The notes under the pieces were generated by a model. It saw only the letters and a list, made by a program, of their open reading frames with translations. It did not search any database and was not told where the DNA came from. This document shows positions 7,898-16,595 of a stretch of 39,994 bases of DNA, piece by piece. Each line of letters starts with the position of its first letter. Position 1 is the stretch's first letter. The position numbers and the translations under genes were made by a program. The stretch is from JAGMCJ01 sp046761005 (GTDB lineage Archaea; Thermoplasmatota; Thermoplasmata; RBG-16-68-12; JAGMCJ01): contig JBHIFI010000008.1 in assembly GCA_046761005.1 (NCBI GenBank), forward strand, positions 1 to 39,994, written 5' to 3'.

Positions 7898-8769
7898 GCA
7901 TTCAAGGGGCTCCGGAGGAGGGCACGAAAATTGAAATCGCAGAGGAGCATCCGCTAGATCACATACTCAGACAAGATAGGCTCCCCCACATATGGTGCTC
8001 TGGCTGCGGCCTTGGATCCGCAATGACATGCTACGCTCAGGCAATAGAAAGAGTTGACATTCCGCTTGAGAAGCAGGTCATCGTTTCCGGAATTGGATGC
8101 ACGGGGAGAATAGCGGGCTATGTGAAAGTGGATTCCTATCACACTACCCATGGAAGACCCATCCCATTCGCAACTGGGCTCAAGATTGCCAACCCCGAGC
8201 TTTGTGTAACTGTCTTTAGCGGGGATGGTGATATCTTCGCTATTGGTGGAAACCACTTTCTCCACGCTGCCAGAAGGAACGTCGATATCAATGTGATATG
8301 TGTCAATAACTTCAATTACGGAATGACGGGCGGTCAGCAGGGTCCAACGACGCCTGTCGAGGCGAGGACCACCACGAGCCAGTATGGCAATTTCGAGCAC
8401 CCATTCAACCTTCCCTATTTGGCGGCCGCGGTAGGTGCTGTCTATGTGGCTCGATGGACTACCCTGCACTGCCGTCATCTTGAGAAGTCCATGGAAAAAG
8501 CGCTACAAAAGAGGGGTTTCACTTTTGTCGAGATCATTTCTCCATGCCCAATCGGCTTTGGGAGGCCAAACAAGCTTGGAGAAGGGCTTGACGAACTAAG
8601 ATATTACAGAGAGAGGGCAGTGATAAAGAACGATGCTTCCTGGGATGAGATGGAACTCCGCATGCGCAGAGAGGAACCGATTGTCGTGGGAGATTTTTTG
8701 GATAGAGAGCGACCCACCTATCTCGATTTGGAGGAGGATATGCTCAGGTCAAAGGGCGTGATAGAGTGA
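7894..8769 (+). CDS. korB: 2-oxoacid:ferredoxin oxidoreductase beta subunit (TPP-binding)
   Basis: A 291-residue protein starting at TTG 7894 inside the TTGA overlap with korA. C35-S-G-C38-G near the N-terminus belongs to the ligands of the proximal [4Fe-4S] cluster. The thiamin diphosphate/Mg motif is GDGDIFAIGGNHFLHAARRN followed by VNNFNYGMTGGQ, and further conserved phrases are SGIGCTGR and HGRPIPFATG. This is the standard KorB layout. It pairs with KorA and passes electrons via its cluster to KorD. Its stop overlaps the korC start by 4 nt (GTGA). Confidence 0.93.
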   Translation: MSIQGAPEEGTKIEIAEEHPLDHILRQDRLPHIWCSGCGLGSAMTCYAQAIERVDIPLEKQVIVSGIGCTGRIAGYVKVDSYHTTHGRPIPFATGLKIANPELCVTVFSGDGDIFAIGGNHFLHAARRNVDINVICVNNFNYGMTGGQQGPTTPVEARTTTSQYGNFEHPFNLPYLAAAVGAVYVARWTTLHCRHLEKSMEKALQKRGFTFVEIISPCPIGFGRPNKLGEGLDELRYYRERAVIKNDASWDEMELRMRREEPIVVGDFLDRERPTYLDLEEDMLRSKGVIE

Positions 8770-9314
8770 GCAGGAAGGAAGTCCGCTTTGGCGGATTTGG
8801 GGGCCAGGGAATGGTTCTCGCAGGCTTCATTTTAGGAAAGGCAGTCGCCCTTTATGAAAAGAAGGAGGCTGTTCAGACACAGTCCTATGGCCCTGAAGCC
8901 AGGGGAGGTGCCTGTATTGCGGACGTCATCATCAGCGATGAGGAGATCAACTATCCAATGGGAACAGTTCCTGATGTCCTCGTTCTCATGTCGCAGGACG
9001 CATACAACCAATACCATGAGAAAATCGCCGATGATTCCATACTGATTGTGGATGAGGACCTCGTCGACGTGTCATCCTTCAATAGGAATAACAAGATATA
9101 CAAGACTCCTGCAACCAGAATTGCAGAAGAACTGGGAAAGAGGATTGTCGCAAATATCGTCATGCTTGGATTTCTGACGGCAGTATCAGAGGTTGTCAGT
9201 CATGGTGCGATGAAGAAGTCCATACTCGACTCCGTTCCTAAGGGAACAGAGGAGCTTAACCTCGAAGCCTTTGAAAAGGGATACGAATACGGCAAGGATT
9301 CGGTGGCGAGCTAG
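8766..9314 (+). CDS. korC: 2-oxoacid:ferredoxin oxidoreductase gamma subunit
   Basis: A 182-residue protein with the gamma-subunit signature GGFGGQGMVLAGFILGKA at the N-terminus and the SYGPEARGGACIADVIISD phrase at about residues 39-57. Both are typical of the gamma domain, which in this family is implicated in CoA binding. Start GTG 8766 lies in the GTGA overlap with korB. The stop TAG 9312-9314 abuts the TTG start of the tandem hdrA with no spacer, which ties the Kor genes to the Hdr genes as one transcription and translation unit. Confidence 0.92.
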   Translation: MSRKEVRFGGFGGQGMVLAGFILGKAVALYEKKEAVQTQSYGPEARGGACIADVIISDEEINYPMGTVPDVLVLMSQDAYNQYHEKIADDSILIVDEDLVDVSSFNRNNKIYKTPATRIAEELGKRIVANIVMLGFLTAVSEVVSHGAMKKSILDSVPKGTEELNLEAFEKGYEYGKDSVAS

Positions 9315-12308
9315 TTGGACAGACGCGTCCTAGTGATAGGAGGAGGAATCGCGGGCATTCAGAGCGCCATTGACGTGTCGAATGCTGGCCGAAGGGCGGT
9401 GATTCTCGAACAATCGCCATTCATTGGCGGGAGGATGGCACAGCTGGACAAGACCTTCCCGACGAATGATTGCTCCATGTGCATTCTATCACCGAAGCTC
9501 GTTGAGGCGGGAAGGCATCCAAACATAGAGCTTCTGACCAATTCTGAGATAATAGGACTGGAAGGCGAGGAGGGAAACTTCACAGCCATAATAAGAAGAA
9601 ATCCAAGATATGTGGATGCTGAGAAGTGCGTTTCATGCGGCACATGCTCGGAGAAGTGTCCCGTTGAGCTTCCAAATGAATTCGATGCTAACACATCAAT
9701 TAGAAAGGCGATATATCGAGCCTATCCTCAATCCGTTCCCGCAACATATGTGATAGACAAGGACAACTGCATCTACTTCAAGACGGGAAAGTGCAAAGCA
9801 TGCGAGAAGTTCTGCGAAGCTGGAGCGATAGACTTCGATGAAGAGGCAGAAGAAATGAGAATAAATGTTGCTGGAGTCATAGTCGCATCCGGAGCGGATG
9901 TCTTCGATCCCTCGATAATCCACGAATATGGTTATGGAGTATACCCGAATGTAATAACGAGTCTGGAGTTCGAGAGGCTCCTAAGCGCATCGGGTCCCAC
10001 TCAGGGAAAGATATTGAGACCATCTGATGGAAAGGAGCCTAGGAATATAGCATTCATACAATGCATCGGAAGTCGGTCCGCTGTCTATGGAGGAGAGTAC
10101 TGCTCCTCCGTCTGCTGCATGTATGCTCTCAAGGAGGCGATAGATGCAAAGGACCACAACAAGTCCGTGGACATTCACATATTCTCGACAGACTTCAGAG
10201 CTTTTGGGAAGCAGTTCGAAGATTACAGGATAGGGGCAGAAGACGAATACGGCATAAGGATTGAGAGGGGGAACAGAATCTCCTCATTGGAACCAGCACC
10301 CAACAGAGATAGTGTTCTCATCAGATACATTGAGGACGATAGGATTGAGGAGAAAGAGTTCGACCTCGTTGTGCTATCGATTGGAATGAAACCACCAGAG
10401 GGTGCAGAAACACTCGGCAAGATTCTCGGTATAGAACTCAACGATTATGGATTCTACAAGACTTCGCCCTTCGAGAGTTTTCAATCAACAAGACCTGGCG
10501 TCTACGTTGTGGGAACCATCGCAGAACCCAAAGACATTCCAGATACTGTTTGCCAGTCGTCCGCAGCCTCTCTGATCATGCCGGAATTCGAAGTGGTCGA
10601 GAGTCCAATAGATCGATTCCCGCTAGAAAGTTCGGTGGAGCTGAAGGAACCCAGGATTGGCGTCTTCATCTGCCATTGTGGAATCAATATTGGCGGTGTC
10701 GTTGATGTTCCCGCGGTTGTCGACTATGTGAAGACACTTCCGAATGTCGTTCATGCCGAGGATAGTCTATACACATGTTCCGTCACCTCTCAGGAGAGGA
10801 TTAAGGAATCAATAGGGGAGCATGACCTCAACAGAGTCGTCGTAGCATCCTGCTCACCTAGATCATACGAGAGACTCTTCCAAGAGACGATAAGGGAAGC
10901 GGGACTGAATCCCTACCTATTCGAAATGGCAAATATAAGGGAGCAGTGCAGCTGGGTTCATTCTAAGGAACCAGAGAAGGCTACGGAAAAGGCAAAGGGA
11001 TTGGTCTTAGCAGCAATTGCGAAGTCGAGGCTCCTCGAACCACTTCAGAAGATATCCATTCCCGTCAATAAGGCTGCACTCGTCATAGGAGGCGGTCTCT
11101 CGGGAATGACCGCGGCATTGTCACTGGCGAATCATGGAATAGAGACCCATCTCGTGGAAAAGACGAACATACTTGGAGGGAACTTGAGGAGAGTCACGCA
11201 CACACTCGTAGGTGAGGACCCTCGGGAACTACTCAGGGATACGATAGAGAAGGTGGAGGATAGCAAGAACATCACACTACACATGGAGAGCGAGGTCGAA
11301 TCCGTGGAGGGTTTCGTTGGAAACTTCAGAAGCACATTAACAGATGGAAAGGAGATAGAGCATGGTGTCATAATAGTCGCAACGGGTGCAGTAGAATATG
11401 AACCCAAGGAATACCTATATGGAATCAACGATCGGGTGATTACTCAACTCGAGCTGGAAGAGAAGATGCTCCATGAGGACTTCAATCCAAAGAGCATAGT
11501 GATAATACAATGCGTTGGTTCTAGAGTTCCCGAATATCACAACTGTAGTCGAATATGCTGCTCAACATCGATTAAGAATGCACTTTGGGTGAAGAAGAGA
11601 TATCCTGAGACACCTGTATACATTCTGTATAAGGACATAAGGACATATGGATTCAGGGAGAAATACTACAGGGAAGCATCCAAGAGAGGAGTCATATTCA
11701 TAAGATACGATGATGAGAATCCTCCTGAGGTGATGGAAGAGAATGGGAATCTCAGGGTCATAGTGAAAGATCGCTTCCTAATGGAAGATATTCTTCTCGA
11801 GCCCGAAAATCTCGTTCTCAATGCAGCGACTAGACCAAATCCGGACAACGAGAAGCTATCCGAAATACTGAAGGTTCCACTGAGTGCGGACGGATTCTTC
11901 TTGGAAGCACATATGAAGCTCAGGCCTGTGGAGTTCGCAACAGAAGGAATCTTCCTATGTGGTTTGGCGCACTCCCCAAAGCTTGTCGAGGAAAGCATAG
12001 CGCAGAGCAGAGGCGCCGCCACAAAGGTCTTGGGTCTCTTGTCGAAGAATAGGATGGAGGCTGAGCCTTTGATTGCATATGTCGATGAGAACCAGTGCAG
12101 ATGGTGCGGTATGTGCGCTGATGTCTGTGATTTCGGAGCAATCGAAATAATGGAATCAGATGGTGTGAGAACCGCTTGTGTGAACGATGTTCTCTGTAAG
12201 GGTTGTGGTGCGTGCGTCGTGGCATGCCCGACTGGCGCACTTGATGTCTACGGATTCTCGAGCGGTCAGCTGGATAGGATCATTGACAGCCTGGAGGAAT
12301 GGGGGTAG
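9315..12308 (+). CDS. hdrA: Tandem HdrA-like flavin/iron-sulfur protein (two HdrA modules in one chain)
   Basis: A 997-residue protein starting at TTG 9315. Module 1 (1-430) has a Rossmann FAD motif GGGIAG, the C53-x2-C56 segment (NDCSMCILSPK), an inserted ferredoxin (C105, 108, 111, 115 and C152, 160, 163, 167) and the HdrA ligand set C250-x12-C263-x3-C267-C268. The HdrA N-terminal domain (VFICHCGINIGG, TCS, ASCSP, EQCSWVH) then sits at 447-550, between the modules. Module 2 has a second FAD motif (592-597) and C733-x10-C744-x3-C748-C749, but lacks the inserted ferredoxin and the CxxC segment. Two [4Fe-4S] motifs close the chain (C928-938, C961-971). HdrA is the flavin-based electron-bifurcating subunit in heterodisulfide reductase complexes. 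Two unequal flavin sites in one chain are the notable feature. Confidence 0.9.
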   Translation: MDRRVLVIGGGIAGIQSAIDVSNAGRRAVILEQSPFIGGRMAQLDKTFPTNDCSMCILSPKLVEAGRHPNIELLTNSEIIGLEGEEGNFTAIIRRNPRYVDAEKCVSCGTCSEKCPVELPNEFDANTSIRKAIYRAYPQSVPATYVIDKDNCIYFKTGKCKACEKFCEAGAIDFDEEAEEMRINVAGVIVASGADVFDPSIIHEYGYGVYPNVITSLEFERLLSASGPTQGKILRPSDGKEPRNIAFIQCIGSRSAVYGGEYCSSVCCMYALKEAIDAKDHNKSVDIHIFSTDFRAFGKQFEDYRIGAEDEYGIRIERGNRISSLEPAPNRDSVLIRYIEDDRIEEKEFDLVVLSIGMKPPEGAETLGKILGIELNDYGFYKTSPFESFQSTRPGVYVVGTIAEPKDIPDTVCQSSAASLIMPEFEVVESPIDRFPLESSVELKEPRIGVFICHCGINIGGVVDVPAVVDYVKTLPNVVHAEDSLYTCSVTSQERIKESIGEHDLNRVVVASCSPRSYERLFQETIREAGLNPYLFEMANIREQCSWVHSKEPEKATEKAKGLVLAAIAKSRLLEPLQKISIPVNKAALVIGGGLSGMTAALSLANHGIETHLVEKTNILGGNLRRVTHTLVGEDPRELLRDTIEKVEDSKNITLHMESEVESVEGFVGNFRSTLTDGKEIEHGVIIVATGAVEYEPKEYLYGINDRVITQLELEEKMLHEDFNPKSIVIIQCVGSRVPEYHNCSRICCSTSIKNALWVKKRYPETPVYILYKDIRTYGFREKYYREASKRGVIFIRYDDENPPEVMEENGNLRVIVKDRFLMEDILLEPENLVLNAATRPNPDNEKLSEILKVPLSADGFFLEAHMKLRPVEFATEGIFLCGLAHSPKLVEESIAQSRGAATKVLGLLSKNRMEAEPLIAYVDENQCRWCGMCADVCDFGAIEIMESDGVRTACVNDVLCKGCGACVVACPTGALDVYGFSSGQLDRIIDSLEEWG

Positions 12309-12728
12309 ATGGAAGCGTCATTTGAGCCAAAGATCCTCGCTTTCTGCTGCAATTGGTGTGCTTACTCAGGCGCCGATCTTGCAGGAACGTCCAGACTGTA
12401 CTATCCCCCCAACATCAGGATCGTAAGGGTGATGTGCTCGGGTCGAGTGGACCCCGGTCACATACTTCGTGCATTTGAAAAGGGCATCGATGGTGTCCTT
12501 GTCGCTGGCTGTCATCCTGGCGACTGCCACTATACATCAGGAAACGAAAAGGCCAAAGCGAGGATTGAAACAGCGAAAGAGATAGCTGAGCTAATTGGCC
12601 TGGGAGAAGATCGCATCCGTCTCGAATGGATCTCAGCGTCGGAGGGAGGAAGATTCGCTGAAGTCGTAACAGAGTTCGTCGACGAGATCAGGGAAAAGGG
12701 CCCAAATCCAGTCGGAGTGGGTAGGTGA
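12309..12728 (+). CDS. mvhD: MvhD-like [2Fe-2S] electron-transfer subunit
   Basis: A 139-residue protein starting at ATG 12309, directly after the hdrA stop. It shows the MvhD/FlpD signature: AFCCNWCAYSGADLAG near the N-terminus, RVMCSGRV, and VAGCHPGDCHY, which together supply the conserved cysteines of this family. In methanogens MvhD links HdrA to a hydrogenase or formate dehydrogenase. No such partner gene is present here, so it may link the tandem HdrA to the Kor enzyme, to HdrD or to an unknown electron donor. Its stop overlaps the next start. Confidence 0.92.
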   Translation: MEASFEPKILAFCCNWCAYSGADLAGTSRLYYPPNIRIVRVMCSGRVDPGHILRAFEKGIDGVLVAGCHPGDCHYTSGNEKAKARIETAKEIAELIGLGEDRIRLEWISASEGGRFAEVVTEFVDEIREKGPNPVGVGR

Positions 12729-13840
12729 TGGAGATAGAGGAGGCGATTAGGGAAACCAACGTCCGAATGTGCTACTCGTGCGGCAAGTGCACTCTCGCTT
12801 GTCCCCTTACTCATGATGGACACATCTACTCCCCTCGAAGAATCGTTGAGAGGATTCTCGCATACGGAAAGGAAAGGATCGATCCCCATCAGATGTGGGA
12901 ATGTCTAACATGCAACGCCTGCTCTCAGTTCTGCCCATCCGACGTCCGATACCCGGTTTTCGTGAGGGAAATCAGAAGGAATCTGGTGAATGACGGGTCA
13001 CATGGGGAATGCGCCCACGCGGGAATCCTTCATTCCATAATGAGGCTAATGGCAAGCGGTCGGTTGAAGCAAAAGAGGATGGAATGGCTGGACGATTCGC
13101 TAAAGACAAATGCAAGGAGCGAGGTTCTCCTCTTTGTTGGTTGTGCACCCTATTATGACTCATACTTTGGCGATTCGGGGAACCACATTGAGATAGCAAG
13201 AAGCGCGATAAAGTTGCTCAATCACATAGGCATCAAGCCGCGTCTTCTCAAGAACGAGGTCTGCTGCGGACACGATATGCTTTGGTCTGGTGAGATAGAA
13301 ACGTTCGAGAAACTTGCCGAGCTGAACACTAAGATGATTGACAGGTCGAAAGTAAAGCAAGTCGTTCTTACCTGCCCGGAGTGCTATAACACCTTCAAGG
13401 AGAATTACAAGGATCTGAGAGAAGATATCGAGTTACATCATCTTTCAGATATTCTGAATGAGAGGCTCGAAGACCTTCAATTCCGGGAGAACGGCAAGAA
13501 GGTCACCTTCCAAGACTCTTGCAGACTGGGGAGGTTTCAAGGTATCTACGAGCCTCCGAGGGAGCTACTACGTTCCATTCCCGGCCTTGAACTGGTAGAG
13601 ATGGAAGATAGCAAACGGAAATCGATATGTTGCGGAACTTCTTGTTGGATGAATTGCGATCAGAACTCCAAGAGGATTCAAGTGGATCGCTTGGATGAAG
13701 CATCGAATATAGCGGATATGGTTGTTACCGCTTGCCCGAAATGCTTGATTCACTTCAGATGTGCGATGGATGAGCAAACCAAGCTCGACGTAGAGGTAAA
13801 GGACCTTTTTGTGGCTTTGGCTGAATCACTGGGGGTGTGA
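12728..13840 (+). CDS. hdrD: HdrD-like protein (HdrC + HdrB fusion) with two CCG domains
   Basis: A 370-residue protein. ATG 12728 is chosen; GTG 12725 is an equal alternative. The N-terminal part is HdrC-like with two [4Fe-4S] motifs (C15, 18, 21, 25 and C59, 62, 65, 69). The rest is HdrB-like with two CCG domains: VGC...VCCGHD...TCPECY (about 130-240) and DSC...SICCGTSC...ACPKC (about 250-350). In the family, CCG domains bind the unusual cubane clusters that reduce a disulfide. HdrD normally pairs with membrane HdrE, but no HdrE-like gene is here, so it probably acts as the HdrBC arm of a soluble complex with the adjacent HdrA proteins. The actual disulfide, or other substrate, cannot be told from sequence. 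Confidence 0.87.
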   Translation: MEIEEAIRETNVRMCYSCGKCTLACPLTHDGHIYSPRRIVERILAYGKERIDPHQMWECLTCNACSQFCPSDVRYPVFVREIRRNLVNDGSHGECAHAGILHSIMRLMASGRLKQKRMEWLDDSLKTNARSEVLLFVGCAPYYDSYFGDSGNHIEIARSAIKLLNHIGIKPRLLKNEVCCGHDMLWSGEIETFEKLAELNTKMIDRSKVKQVVLTCPECYNTFKENYKDLREDIELHHLSDILNERLEDLQFRENGKKVTFQDSCRLGRFQGIYEPPRELLRSIPGLELVEMEDSKRKSICCGTSCWMNCDQNSKRIQVDRLDEASNIADMVVTACPKCLIHFRCAMDEQTKLDVEVKDLFVALAESLGV

Positions 13841-13844
13841 TGGG

Positions 13845-16250
13845 ATGGATGATGAGGTGGAAGAAATAAGGATTGGCGTATATGTGTGTCATTGCGGTCT
13901 CAACATCGGAGCAACTGTCGACTGCGAGGAAGTCGCCGAATACGCGAAAACCTTGGATGATGTGATTTATGCAGAACACAATATGTACACCTGCTCGGAA
14001 CCTGGACAGCAGAAGATCAGGGACGATATAGAGGAACATAAACTCAACAGAATCGTGGTGGCTTCTTGTTCACCTAAACTTCATGAGGAAACGTTCAGAA
14101 AGGCATGCGAAGAGGCTGGACTCAACAAGTATCTACTTGAGATGGCAAACATAAGAGAGCATTGCAGTTGGGTTCATCTTCACGAGAAGGAGGCTGCAAC
14201 AGAAAAGGCGAAGGATCTCGTCGCAATGGCCGTTGCAAAGGCTCGACTTCTGAAACCACAGGTAGAGAAGAAAGTCCCAGTAAGAAAATCTGCCCTCGTG
14301 ATTGGCGGGGGTGTCGCTGGAATACAGGCTGCTCTTGACCTAGGTGATTGTGGGTACAAGGTCTATCTCGTGGAAAAGCAGGCTAGCATAGGAGGAAGAA
14401 TGGCGCAGATTGACAAGACTTTTCCCACAATGGATTGCTCCATCTGCATACTTGCCCCCAAGATGTCAGAGGTCGGCAGGCACCCAAATGTGGAAGTGTT
14501 GACAAACGCCACCGTGAGACACATTGATGGGTATATTGGTAGTTTCAGTGTTCTCCTTACGCAAAGGGCCAGATATGTGACGAGTGACTGTACAGCGTGC
14601 GGGGACTGCTCTGACGTATGTCCAGTGACAACACCAAATGGATTCGATTTGGGCCTTACTACGAGAAAGGGAATATACCTACCCTTCCCGCAGGCGATTC
14701 CGTCGAGCTATCTCGTTGACATGGACCTGTGTTTGAACGAGGCTAACGTCAGAGCCTGCAATAAGTGCATAGAGGCCTGTGAGAGAGAGGCGATAGACTT
14801 CGACATGGAGCCGGAAAAGGAGATTCAGCTCGAAGTGGGGACGGTCATAGTAGCGACAGGAATGAGATCCTTCGACCCCAGGGAACTCGAGGAATACGGA
14901 TATGGAAAACACCCCGATGTTCTGACTACGCTGGAATTCGAGAGACTCATAAACGCCTCAGGCCCAACGGAGGGACATCTGATACGGCCCAGTGATGGAA
15001 GACAGCCAAAGAACGTTGCCTTCATACAGTGCGTGGGATCGCGAACCGCAGATAGGGGCAACCCATACTGCAGCAACATCTGTTGCATGGAGACGATAAA
15101 GGACGCCCTCCTGATCAAGGAGCACTGGCCAGAAATCGAGATAACGGCCTTCTATATGGACATCAGGGCCTTTGGCAAAGGATTTGAGGATCTGTACTTG
15201 CGGGCCAGAGAGGAGGGAGTCAAGTTCATCAGGGGACTCCCCTACGACATCAAGAAGAATCCCGATGGAACACTGAGGATCAGAGGAGAGAACACAACGC
15301 TTCAAGAAATCTATGACACCAATTTTGGAATGGTGATACTTTCCGTAGGACTGGAACCCCAGGAGGACAAGGAGGAAATCCAGAGACTCCTTAATATCTC
15401 TACAGATTCCAATGGCTTCTTTCTGGAAGCCCATCCCAAGCTCAAGCCTATCGACACGGCAACCGGAGGTGTTTTTCTCGCTGGAAGCGCAGAGGCTCCA
15501 AAGGACATAAAGGAAAGCGTCACACAAGCCTCAGCGGCGGCGGCAAGGGCAAATAGGCTCATGATACGAGGCGAGGTGACGGTCGAAGCTCTGACGCCGA
15601 TTGTAGATGCTGAGAGTTGCACGGGTTGTGGTGCCTGCGAAAAAGTCTGTCCGTACGGAGCGATAACGGTTGACAAGGAGGCAGAACTCGCATCGGTCGT
15701 TGAAGCCGCCTGTGCGGGGTGTGGAACATGCGGTGCTCAATGCCCGAATGACTCCATAACAATGAGACATTTCACGGACGACCAGATAATAGCGCAAATT
15801 GACCACGCACTTGAGCAGGACCCGCACAATAAGGTAGTGGTTTTCGCCTGCAACTGGTGTTCGTACGCCGGTGCGGATTTGGCGGGCGTATCGAGAATGC
15901 AATACCCCACATCTTCGCGGGTTATCAGAACGATGTGCTCAGGACGAGTCGCTGAGAAGTTTATCATGAGGGCCTTTGAGAAGGGCGCGGCCGCGGTTCT
16001 GGTTTCTGGTTGCCATCCTCAGGACTGTCACTACATCAATGCGAACCAACAGACCATTAAGAGAATGAAGAGGTGGAAGCGGAAGCTGGAAAAGATGGGT
16101 TTGGATCCAAATAGACTACGACTTGAATGGATATCCGCTGCAGAAGCTGAGAGATTCGCGTCGAAGATGAAAGAGATGCACAAGATAATGACGGAAGTGA
16201 GTCAGGAGGAAATCACAGAGACAATGAGAACCCTCAAGGCAAAGGCCTAG
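13845..16250 (+). CDS. hdrA: HdrA-MvhD fusion protein
   Basis: An 801-residue protein. ATG 13845 is chosen, with GGGGG at 13831-13835 upstream and a 4-nt gap after hdrD; the upstream extension to 13809 would overlap hdrD and looks spurious. Residues 10-112 are the HdrA N-terminal domain (VYVCHCGLNIG). FAD motif GGGVAG is at 154-159, the TMDCSICILAPKM segment at 195-207, and the inserted ferredoxin at C249-259 with a second group at C296-312. The HdrA ligand set C396-x12-C409-x3-C413-C414 and two C-terminal [4Fe-4S] motifs (C592-602, C623-633) follow. From about 663 the chain continues as an MvhD domain (FACNWCSYAGADLAG, MCSGRV, SGCHPQDCHY). It is the last gene of the operon and the second HdrA/MvhD pair in it. 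Confidence 0.92.
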   Translation: MDDEVEEIRIGVYVCHCGLNIGATVDCEEVAEYAKTLDDVIYAEHNMYTCSEPGQQKIRDDIEEHKLNRIVVASCSPKLHEETFRKACEEAGLNKYLLEMANIREHCSWVHLHEKEAATEKAKDLVAMAVAKARLLKPQVEKKVPVRKSALVIGGGVAGIQAALDLGDCGYKVYLVEKQASIGGRMAQIDKTFPTMDCSICILAPKMSEVGRHPNVEVLTNATVRHIDGYIGSFSVLLTQRARYVTSDCTACGDCSDVCPVTTPNGFDLGLTTRKGIYLPFPQAIPSSYLVDMDLCLNEANVRACNKCIEACEREAIDFDMEPEKEIQLEVGTVIVATGMRSFDPRELEEYGYGKHPDVLTTLEFERLINASGPTEGHLIRPSDGRQPKNVAFIQCVGSRTADRGNPYCSNICCMETIKDALLIKEHWPEIEITAFYMDIRAFGKGFEDLYLRAREEGVKFIRGLPYDIKKNPDGTLRIRGENTTLQEIYDTNFGMVILSVGLEPQEDKEEIQRLLNISTDSNGFFLEAHPKLKPIDTATGGVFLAGSAEAPKDIKESVTQASAAAARANRLMIRGEVTVEALTPIVDAESCTGCGACEKVCPYGAITVDKEAELASVVEAACAGCGTCGAQCPNDSITMRHFTDDQIIAQIDHALEQDPHNKVVVFACNWCSYAGADLAGVSRMQYPTSSRVIRTMCSGRVAEKFIMRAFEKGAAAVLVSGCHPQDCHYINANQQTIKRMKRWKRKLEKMGLDPNRLRLEWISAAEAERFASKMKEMHKIMTEVSQEEITETMRTLKAKA

Positions 16251-16384
16251 AGATCGGTTGTTGGAGATTTTGGGCGGCGTGTCAATTTCGGACTGGACCC
16301 CTTCCAGCAAGCGTAACGGGAGCATTCTTGTATGAGGAAGTTGGAAAGCCTCCATCGATAATCAGACATATGAAATCTTGCTTA

Positions 16385-16567
16385 TCAGTAGGATTGCTCC
16401 TCTTCAAGGAATGGAAGGAATATTACCAAAGTGGACCCCATCCAAACGAGAGCGCCTAGGACCAAAAGAATCCCGCCAAAATCGAATATCGCTCCGAGTA
16501 GGATTAGGAGTAGAGGAATTATCACGGAAATAGAGATTAGTGCCAGCTTTGCCATGTTTGGCTCCAT
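16385..16567 (-). CDS. Small two-helix membrane protein
   Basis: A 60-residue protein, almost entirely hydrophobic, with two predicted transmembrane helices (about residues 7-28 and 31-53) and an acidic EEEQSY end. It lies 28 nt downstream of rpe on the same strand and is preceded by a purine-rich GGCGGAT. I do not recognise the family. Support is only the intact frame, the operon-like position and the membrane-protein composition; the start could also be the internal Met5. Confidence 0.5.
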   Translation of the reverse strand: MEPNMAKLALISISVIIPLLLILLGAIFDFGGILLVLGALVWMGSTLVIFLPFLEEEQSY

Positions 16568-16595
16568 GTGATCCGCCTTCTATTGTAGCTAGACC

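Noticed and set aside
7954..8478. A 174-codon minus-strand frame opposite korB
   Set aside because: It lies wholly inside a clearly conserved KorB gene and has no family features.
14958..15527. A 189-codon minus-strand frame opposite the HdrA-MvhD gene
   Set aside because: Shadow of the HdrA-MvhD reading frame, with low-quality composition.
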